Shown one piece after another: positions 1-4,987 of a stretch of DNA of 6,172 nucleotides. The DNA lies in contig CAZNJV010000031.1 in NCBI GenBank assembly GCA_964573565.1, forward strand, positions 1-6,172, in the 5' to 3' direction. How positions within the stretch are numbered: the first letter of the stretch is position 1; every line of letters begins with the position of its first letter. The translations under genes were made by a program, and so were the position numbers. A model generated the notes under the pieces. That model was given only the letters and a program-made list of their open reading frames with translations. It made no database searches and was not told the DNA's origin. This DNA is from UBA12078 sp964573565 (GTDB taxonomy: Bacteria; Patescibacteriota; Dojkabacteria; SC72).

Positions 1-53
1 CCTTAGGCACACAGCCAACGTTCATCCTGAGCTATGATCAAACTCTCATTGAA
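1..53 (-). rRNA. rrs: 16S ribosomal RNA, 5' end (partial)
   Basis: Read on the minus strand, positions 46 to 27 give AGAGTTTGATCATAGCTCAG, the conserved start of bacterial 16S rRNA, followed by GATGAACGTTGGCTG and TGTGCCTAAGG. The gene runs leftward out of the window and only about its first 50 nt are present. The mature 5' end is placed near position 53 by analogy with E. coli, where this motif begins at nucleotide 8, so it is accurate to a few nt. The GTGCCTAAGG variant, in place of the usual GCCTAACAC, is typical of candidate-phylum bacteria in my recollection. Confidence 0.95.
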
Positions 54-63
54 AACGCTTGAC

Positions 64-78
64 TTTGCATCTTGCAAA
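64..78. repeat. Small hairpin immediately before 16S
   Basis: TTTGCA and TGCAAA form a 6-bp inverted repeat with a 3-nt loop, ending about 10 nt before the mature 16S start. The overlapping TTGC-AAAA-GCAA (72 to 83) gives an alternative pairing, so the fold here could switch. Weak evidence, from position and complementarity only. Confidence 0.35.
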
Positions 79-88
79 AGCAAAATGA

Positions 89-106
89 CCAACCAGCGTT
101 GGTTGG
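89..106. repeat. GC-richer hairpin close to the 16S 5' end (7-bp stem)
   Basis: CCAACCA and TGGTTGG pair perfectly around a 4-nt loop (GCGT). On the plus strand an AT-rich stretch with a run of T follows, so read rightward it looks terminator-like. All neighbouring genes run the other way, so a structure in the rRNA leader about 36 nt before mature 16S is more likely. Confidence 0.5.
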
Positions 107-132
107 ATTTAAATTTTTTGACTAAATGAATT

Positions 133-150
133 GTGTGAACCAAATCACAC
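133..150. repeat. Hairpin in 16S leader (6-bp stem)
   Basis: GTGTGA and TCACAC form a perfect 6-bp inverted repeat around a 6-nt loop. It is one of a tandem series of small stems between boxA and the 16S start, probably folding in the leader RNA. A role in rRNA maturation is inferred only from position. Confidence 0.45.
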
Positions 151-157
151 TACAACA

Positions 158-181
158 TAAAAAGTCTAATGTTTTAGACTT
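158..181 (-). terminator. Terminator-like hairpin with U-tract inside the 16S leader
   Basis: On the minus strand AAGTCTAA (181 to 174), a 4-nt loop AACA and TTAGACTT (169 to 162) form a perfect 8-bp stem whose 3' arm runs straight into more T residues. This has the layout of an intrinsic terminator, but each arm has only two G/C positions, so it would be weak. It lies downstream of the rRNA promoter and the boxA-like site and upstream of 16S. It could be an attenuator overridden by antitermination, or a processing structure. Confidence 0.4.
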
Positions 182-197
182 CCTATCACTCTTCAAC

Positions 198-209
198 TTT
201 TAAGGAGCT
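198..209 (-). promoter_or_regulatory. boxA-like antitermination element in rRNA leader
   Basis: The minus strand reads AGCTCCTTAAAA, close to the bacterial boxA (E. coli TGCTCTTTAACA, nine of twelve positions). boxA in rRNA leaders is bound as RNA by NusB and NusE and lets RNA polymerase resist termination while transcribing rRNA. Its place between promoter and 16S is as expected. No boxB hairpin is evident, which is normal for rRNA operons of many bacteria. Confidence 0.55.
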
Positions 210-260
210 GAGGAGAGAAAAGTACGAAGATAAAAAAACATAATTGAACTGAGCAGGTCA

Positions 261-276
261 TTAGATATGTATCTAA
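261..276. repeat. 16-nt palindrome in the early rRNA leader
   Basis: TTAGATATGTATCTAA has perfect 7-nt arms around a 2-nt centre. It lies about 40 to 55 nt downstream of the predicted rRNA start site. The 2-nt loop is too small for a good RNA hairpin unless the innermost pairs open, so a DNA-level binding site is as plausible as an RNA structure. Its function is unknown. Confidence 0.5.
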
Positions 277-320
277 GAGGATTCCTGTATCTCCTTTAAG
301 TTTCCCAAACTCGTGACAGG

Positions 321-349
321 ATTCTAACACAAGAAAATCATATATGCAA
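321..349 (-). promoter_or_regulatory. Predicted housekeeping-sigma promoter of the rRNA operon
   Basis: On the minus strand a -35 element TTGCAT (349 to 344) is followed by a 17-bp spacer and a -10 element TAGAAT (326 to 321). TAGAAT matches the TATAAT consensus at five of six positions and is preceded by TGT, giving an extended -10. The -35 matches at only three of six. Transcription would start near position 314. The -35 begins 4 nt after the ligase stop codon, so the promoter fills the space between the protein operon and the rRNA leader. Predicted from sequence only. Confidence 0.65.
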
Positions 350-352
350 GTA

Positions 353-1865
353 CTATTTCTTCGACTTTTGGGCAGCATAAAGATGCTTCAGCTCCTCTAT
401 AGTAGTAGCCTCCTCAGAAGTCTTGTCCCTACGCCATTCTATTAACCTTGGGAACCTTAAAGATAGCCCTCCACCGATATCGGTATTTGCCTTAAGATTT
501 TGTGTAATTTCATCAGCTTCCACAGAAAATACAACTTTCGGTTCTATCCATACATCTGGAGCTAGTATATCAACCACATCTACGTTCTTAGGTTTTCTTG
601 GTAATACATCCCCTTCAAGTTCTTTCCCTATATTAGTAAGTAGCTCATCACTAAATCCTGTACCTACCTTACATATCGCCTCATATACATCCAAGTCTGG
701 ATTGTACAAAGCACCCAATACAGCCCCTACTCCAAGCTTGCTTCTCTTCCCAGATCCATGATAATACCCTACTGCAACAAGATCTACAGTATCTACAAGC
801 TCTTTCATCATAGACTTTTTCAGCTTGATCCACTCGTAATTTCTCACACCTGGGAGATACTTCCCTGGTAGTTGTTTTACAATAATACCCTCTAAACCGC
901 TATTAACATTAAAATCAAAGATCTTTCTCAGGTCTTCAATGCCATTAACGACCTCTGTCGAGCACACCTCTATACCCCCCTGGGTATTCGAGAGGTTCCC
1001 TTCTAATCTAGCGATTCTCTCGCTTGTATCTATCTCTGAAATATCCTCATCCTCTAGGTATAGGAGATCAAAAGTCTGTGCCTTCACGGGTATCTCTTCC
1101 TGTATATTCCCTACTCCATACTTTCTTCTTCTTTGCATCGTCTCCTGATAACTTAAAAATGTATTAGTCTTGTAATTCCACCCTAATACCTCAGAATCCA
1201 AAACAAAAGAGTCTTGAGGCATATTCATAGCAGACTCCACTATCTCTGGGAACATCTCGGTGACATCTTCTAAGTTTCTGGTAAACAATCTGACCTCATG
1301 AGTGGTATCTTTGGACCCAAAAAGTCCGCCAAGCTCTTCTTTCTTCATATATCTCTCCCACTCCATCTCCTCTTTGTATCTAGTATNNNNNNNNNNNNNN
1401 NNNNNNNNNNNNNNNNNNNNNNNNNNNNNNNNNNNNNNNNNNNNNNNNNNNNNNNNNNNNNNNNNNNNNNNNNNNNNNNNNNNNNNTTACAATACCCCAA
1501 AGTCCATCATACACATCTGCAAGACTTGTCTCGGTAGATTTGAATCCTAACTCGTTAGTTAAAAACTCTGTTGTATCACCGATATCCCCCAGCTCTGTTC
1601 GTTTCTTTTTGATATCGAACTTTCTACCTTTAACCTTATTTAAAGATTCAAGCAAAGATATCAAGCTCTTCTCCGAGAAATTAAATTCTGCTACTACAAA
1701 AAATGGAGCAACCCTACCCTGAACGAGGTAAGAAACGATCTGAGCATCCTTAGGATCTAGAATTTTGAAAAAACCTGCAAGATATTGCGTCATTTCGTTT
1801 CGCGAACCTGTTATCTCTAACTGCTGAAATACTTCACATACTTTTTTGAATGTTATTTTCTCCAT
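353..1865 (-). CDS. ATP-dependent DNA ligase, interrupted by a scaffold gap
   Basis: Seals nicks in duplex DNA through an enzyme-AMP intermediate. The two pieces flanking the N run are one gene. The upstream piece (1865 to 1487, about 126 residues) matches the N-terminal DNA-binding domain of archaeal/eukaryotic-type ligases. The downstream piece carries motif Ia (VRLFTRN), motif III (LDSEV), IIIa (FDLLYL), IV (EGIIVK), V (WIKLKK) and VI (LRFPR near the C-terminus), that is, the rest of the nucleotidyltransferase domain and the OB-fold. The catalytic KxDG motif I is not visible and should lie in the gap. The ATG at 1865 follows the previous stop by 2 nt, with AGGA 8 nt upstream. The open frame resumes after the gap in a different phase, as expected from a placeholder of 100 N, so a real frameshift need not be assumed. 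Most bacteria use NAD-dependent LigA as the main ligase; whether this genome also has one cannot be seen. Confidence 0.9.
1387..1486. other. Assembly gap of 100 N (size placeholder)
   Basis: Exactly 100 unknown bases, the usual placeholder for a scaffold gap of undetermined length. It falls inside the ligase gene. The reading frame needs the true gap to be a multiple of three, which 100 is not. By comparison with ligases of this type, where the catalytic lysine lies near residue 250, about 110 to 140 residues are missing, so the real gap is probably some 350 to 450 nt. Confidence 0.95.
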
Positions 1866-1867
1866 GA

Positions 1868-2248
1868 TTATTTTCCTGTGTACTTGTAGAATGTAGATTT
1901 GGTGCTACCTTTCTGAGATACAAGTTTAGCTTTGGCTAAAGCATCCATATCTCTTCGAAGTGTCCTAGTAGACACATCTGGTAGCAGTAACTGTAGCTCC
2001 TTTGGTGTAATCATCCCCTTCTCTTTCACAACTGAAAGGATTCTTTGTTGCCTATCATTTCCACCATCAAGTTTCTGTTCTGGAGCAGTCTCCTTGAGTT
2101 TCAATTTAGGATCACTTTCTTTAGACATGGGTGCCTTGGGTGTTTCTCGATGTGCAAGTTTTGTTATCAAAAATACTCCTGCGACTACACCTGCGAGAGT
2201 CAAAATCGTTCCTAACGCGCCATCACTTTTTTTCGAGGAGTTTGCCAT
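1868..2248 (-). CDS. Membrane-anchored DeoR-like winged-helix protein
   Basis: A 126-residue protein in three parts. Residues 12 to 29 are a hydrophobic, glycine-containing helix that should span the membrane. Residues 33 to 64 form a lysine-, proline- and glutamate-rich, probably flexible linker. Residues 65 to 126 resemble a DeoR-type winged helix: first helix near 67 to 77, second near 81 to 89, then STRTLRRD at 93 to 100 at the start of the recognition helix and a wing near 108 to 124. The linker side of the helix has more positive charge than the N-terminus, so the DNA-binding domain should face the cytoplasm. No sugar-binding effector domain follows, unlike true DeoR regulators. An in-frame stop two codons upstream fixes the ATG at 2248. 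It ends 2 nt before the ligase and has its own predicted promoter. Target and function are unknown; autoregulation or tethering DNA to the membrane are guesses. Confidence 0.8.
   Translation of the reverse strand: MANSSKKSDGALGTILTLAGVVAGVFLITKLAHRETPKAPMSKESDPKLKLKETAPEQKLDGGNDRQQRILSVVKEKGMITPKELQLLLPDVSTRTLRRDMDALAKAKLVSQKGSTKSTFYKYTGK
1873..1878 (-). promoter_or_regulatory. Ribosome binding site of the ligase gene
   Basis: CAGGAA on the minus strand contains AGGA, 8 nt before the ligase ATG at 1865. It lies within the last codons of the upstream gene, so ligase translation is probably coupled to that of its neighbour. It supports 1865 as the start. Confidence 0.6.
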
Positions 2249-2280
2249 TGGTTATCCACAATGTGATAAATTTATTGGTT
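2247..2280. repeat. Direct repeat and palindromes in the wHTH promoter region
   Basis: ATTGGTT occurs at 2247 to 2253 and again at 2274 to 2280, a period of 27 nt. Between the copies lie two abutting palindromes, CACAATGTG (2257 to 2265) and ATAAATTTAT (2266 to 2275). They sit just downstream of the predicted transcription start, a usual place for an operator, and the adjacent gene encodes a DNA-binding protein. That they form its operator is inference; the AT-rich palindrome could be chance. Confidence 0.35.
2252..2260 (+). promoter_or_regulatory. Exact DnaA-box sequence upstream of the wHTH gene
   Basis: TTATCCACA matches the strongest E. coli DnaA box at all nine positions. It lies between the predicted start site and the start codon of the wHTH gene, where a bound protein could block transcription. 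I saw no second perfect box nearby, so it is not an origin-like cluster. A single 9-mer match in about 6 kb has roughly a 5 percent chance, so binding is only a possibility. Confidence 0.3.
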
Positions 2281-2286
2281 GTTACA

Positions 2287-2314
2287 ATTATATCACCTAC
2301 TTTAATTCGGACAA
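2287..2314 (-). promoter_or_regulatory. Predicted extended -10 promoter for the wHTH-ligase unit
   Basis: The minus strand has TTGTCC (2314 to 2309, four of six matches to TTGACA), a 16-bp spacer and a perfect TATAAT (2292 to 2287) preceded by TGA, giving an extended -10. It overlaps the last codons and stop of polA. Transcription would begin near 2280, leaving about 32 nt of leader before the wHTH start. It would let the wHTH and ligase genes be expressed apart from ftsH-polA. Confidence 0.6.
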
Positions 2315-4975
2315 ATTGTCTCCGATACTTGCGTGAACGTCTAATGTTGTAGCGAGTGCAACTACATTCTTAAGTAGGTGAGAGACTTTCTCTACAAATT
2401 CCTCTGCTTTTTCCGCCTTTACTTCAAAGACTAGTTCATCATGGATTTGGAGTAATGTGAAGGCTTGATCTGGGAATTCTTTTTCTATTAGTGCGTTGAT
2501 TTCTACCATTCCTAGCTTCATTATATCTGCTTCTGTACCTTGTATTGGCATATTTACAGCCTCTCTGAGAGCAGCTCTTCTAGCCGTAGTATTCTTTGAT
2601 TTAACCGCAGCAACTCGTCTAGTCATACCAAACATGCTTTGGACATAGCCATGTTTGTAGGCTTCTTTTTCCAAGATCCTGATATAGTTCTCCACCCCTA
2701 CATAGTGCTCGAAATAGTGACGTATGTATTCTGACGCTTTCTGAGCATCTATGTTTAGTAGTCTAGAAAGACCAAATGGCGTCTGTCCGAAAAGGATTGC
2801 AAAGTTAACCGTCTTACCAACACTTCTCTCCGCTTTGGTAATGTTCCCGATATCTTTGTCCATGATTCTAGCAGCTGTGGCTTTATGTATATCCAAATCA
2901 TCTAAGAAGTCCTTTATGAGGAGATCATCCTTTGACATGTCTGCCATTATTCTCAGCTCCATCTGCGCGTAGTCCATACCAACTAGTTTAAAACCTTTGT
3001 TTGGTACAAAAGCTTTTCTAAGTTTTACTGACCAATCTCCAGATGCTGGTAGATTTTGCATATTTGGATTAGTGGATGAGAATCTTCCAGAGGTAGTACC
3101 GGTTTGTTTGAAATCAGTATGAATAGATGTATCGGGGTCGTTTCTGGCCATTTCTAACAATGGAGATGTATATGTACCATATATCTTAGATACCTCTCTG
3201 TATTCCAAGAGCTTTTCTACACACGGATGGGTACCAACAAGACCAGACAATACATCTTCCCTTGTCGATTGCTTGCCAGTGGTGGGTAATTGTAATTCAT
3301 TGAAAAGGACATCGGCTAGCTGTTTTGGGGAATTGATATTGAATTCATGACCTACAGAATCAAAAATGTCTTTGGCTAGTCCATCGAGTTTTTGTTTTAC
3401 TTCGTTGTTTAATTCTTCAAGGTATCCAATATCCATCTTAATTCCTCTTCGCTCCATTTTCCCCAGAATCTCAGATACCGGCATTTCTACTTTTCTATGG
3501 ACATTCAAGAGGTAATTCTCCTCTATTTTCAAGAATTCTCTTATACTTTTCATTGTATATTCATACAATTCTGTATTATTCGCCCTATTAAGCTCCTTTT
3601 GCTTGATTTCCATAACTGCATCTAAAATATCGGACATATTCAATGGGGAAAGCTTTTCATTAAATACTTTACCTGCATAGTCAAAGGCTAGGTCTTTAAA
3701 ATCTTCAATCTTTTTCCCTGAGCTTATGGTATGTGCAAATACTAGTACATCAAAAGCTCTTTCATACTCAATATTCCAATCTTCAATAGCTGATAGATCT
3801 TCCCAGTTGTAAAAGGTCATATCTACACCTTTAATGCCTCTCAAATCTATTTCCTTAAAAAGCATATCTTTGTGTTCTTGGTTCTCCCCTACAAATCTCA
3901 CTGCAAAAAATCTTTCTCCACTATACGACTCTTGCGGAGCAATATTTGCTACTACTATCGATTGTGCAGTCTTGATCTCAGACTTAAAATCTTCTTTACT
4001 CTTCCATTGGATATCTGTATTTGTGGTAGTTTCAAAGATATTAAGCTGTGGGGAGTTAGTTTGTTCCTCTTTCCCGAATATCTCCTCTAACCTATTCATT
4101 AATGATCTGAAGCTATATTTTTTAAATACTTCCAATACGTTTTTCCTGTCGAAATCCTTTGTTCTACACTCTTCTAATTTAATACTAATATCCATATTCT
4201 GCTCGATGGTCGCTAGTCTTCTACTCATCTCTGCTTGTTCAATACTCTCTCCGAAGAGCACTTGTAGCCTTGGTTTTAGCTTGGTAAGGTTTTTGTATAT
4301 TGTATCCATATCCCCATATTCCTTTAGAAGCTCAACCGCTGTCTTCTCCCCTATTCCTTTAATCCCAGGGATATTGTCAGAGGCATCTCCAACGATACCT
4401 TTGTAGTCTATGATCTGATGAGGATATACCCCCATATATTTGAAGACTTCGTCTGCATCATATGCTACGAGATTTTTAAAGTTTCCAGATGGTAAGCATA
4501 CTCGGATGTCATTTTTAACAAGTTGCAGTAAATCTCTGTCCCCACTTAGTATGTAAAGTTCAAGATTTTCATTACTCCACTTTCCGTTGTCCACCATCTT
4601 GGAGATTGTTCCAAGTATATCATCAGCCTCAAAACCTTCTTTTTTGATGATGGGGATGTTGAACGCTTTCAAAACTTCCTCCACAAGGGGAAATTGATCC
4701 AGTAAGGATTGGTCTGTAGGTTTACGCGTACCTTTGTACTCCGCAAATTCCACATGTCTAAATGTAGGAGCTTTGGTATCAAAAGCACACAAGACATATT
4801 CCGGATGGAATTGTTTAAGTGCCTCAAGAAGCATTACTGTAAAGCCATACACCGCATTTACCTGGATACCATCCTCTGTTTGAAGATTGGATGGATATGC
4901 ATGAAATGCACGGTGAACAATGGCGTTTGCATCTATGGCAAGGAATATATCCTTAGAGGATCTTTGTATATTCAT
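2297..4975 (-). CDS. polA: DNA polymerase I, full length
   Basis: An 892-residue family A polymerase, slightly shorter than the 928 of E. coli, that removes RNA primers and fills gaps. Residues 1 to about 295 are the 5'-3' flap nuclease, with metal-binding acidic residues visible at D15, D66, E116/D118/D119, D146/D148 and D197/D200. Residues about 320 to 500 hold the place of the 3'-5' exonuclease but lack the DxE motif and clear partners, so proofreading is probably lost. The polymerase domain fills the rest: TGRFSSTNPNMQNLP near 629 to 643, motif A DYAQMELR with D668, O helix with R717, K721 and F725, and motif C HDE at 845 to 847. The O-helix tyrosine (E. coli Y766) is phenylalanine F729. 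The ATG is fixed by an in-frame stop four codons upstream. No good Shine-Dalgarno is seen, so translation may be coupled to ftsH, which ends 12 nt before. Confidence 0.97.
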   Translation of the reverse strand: MNIQRSSKDIFLAIDANAIVHRAFHAYPSNLQTEDGIQVNAVYGFTVMLLEALKQFHPEYVLCAFDTKAPTFRHVEFAEYKGTRKPTDQSLLDQFPLVEEVLKAFNIPIIKKEGFEADDILGTISKMVDNGKWSNENLELYILSGDRDLLQLVKNDIRVCLPSGNFKNLVAYDADEVFKYMGVYPHQIIDYKGIVGDASDNIPGIKGIGEKTAVELLKEYGDMDTIYKNLTKLKPRLQVLFGESIEQAEMSRRLATIEQNMDISIKLEECRTKDFDRKNVLEVFKKYSFRSLMNRLEEIFGKEEQTNSPQLNIFETTTNTDIQWKSKEDFKSEIKTAQSIVVANIAPQESYSGERFFAVRFVGENQEHKDMLFKEIDLRGIKGVDMTFYNWEDLSAIEDWNIEYERAFDVLVFAHTISSGKKIEDFKDLAFDYAGKVFNEKLSPLNMSDILDAVMEIKQKELNRANNTELYEYTMKSIREFLKIEENYLLNVHRKVEMPVSEILGKMERRGIKMDIGYLEELNNEVKQKLDGLAKDIFDSVGHEFNINSPKQLADVLFNELQLPTTGKQSTREDVLSGLVGTHPCVEKLLEYREVSKIYGTYTSPLLEMARNDPDTSIHTDFKQTGTTSGRFSSTNPNMQNLPASGDWSVKLRKAFVPNKGFKLVGMDYAQMELRIMADMSKDDLLIKDFLDDLDIHKATAARIMDKDIGNITKAERSVGKTVNFAILFGQTPFGLSRLLNIDAQKASEYIRHYFEHYVGVENYIRILEKEAYKHGYVQSMFGMTRRVAAVKSKNTTARRAALREAVNMPIQGTEADIMKLGMVEINALIEKEFPDQAFTLLQIHDELVFEVKAEKAEEFVEKVSHLLKNVVALATTLDVHASIGDNLSELK

Positions 4976-4987
4976 ATGTAAATTCTA

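Larger units (their letters stand above)
54..320 (-). other. 16S rRNA leader, about 260 nt, no protein gene
   Basis: This stretch lies between the rRNA promoter and mature 16S and would be transcribed and then trimmed. I see no credible protein gene in it. A 61-codon open frame crosses it but overlaps the promoter and the ligase end. It contains a 16-nt palindrome, a boxA-like element and at least four short hairpins, listed separately. The 16S trailer is outside the window, so the long leader-trailer processing stem cannot be tested. Confidence 0.75.

Noticed and set aside
89..120. Plus-strand terminator (hairpin plus T-rich tail)
   Set aside because: No plus-strand gene ends here; the hairpin lies in the 16S leader and is better explained as leader RNA structure.
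193..378. 61-residue open frame on the minus strand between ligase and 16S
   Set aside because: It overlaps the ligase C-terminus, the predicted rRNA promoter and the leader, has no recognisable domain, and its composition looks like translated noncoding DNA.
1364..1366. Methionine at 1366 as the start of a separate ligase gene
   Set aside because: The frame is open upstream to the gap edge, the product would lack the adenylation lysine and DNA-binding domain, and the missing N-terminal domain lies on the other side of the gap.
1298..1550. Two plus-strand open frames running through the N stretch
   Set aside because: They stay open only because unknown bases cannot encode a stop; they lie antisense to the ligase.
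2247..2280. Replication origin, given the DnaA box and AT-rich palindrome
   Set aside because: Only one box was found, with no cluster, no dnaA or dnaN nearby and a spacer of only 48 nt.
1932..2352. Plus-strand open frames opposite the wHTH gene and the polA end
   Set aside because: Antisense shadows: the minus strand has clear domain signatures, while these lack any and would cross the predicted promoter.
3834..4406. 190-residue plus-strand open frame inside polA
   Set aside because: Antisense to conserved polA sequence; its serine- and leucine-rich composition is that of a reverse-frame shadow.
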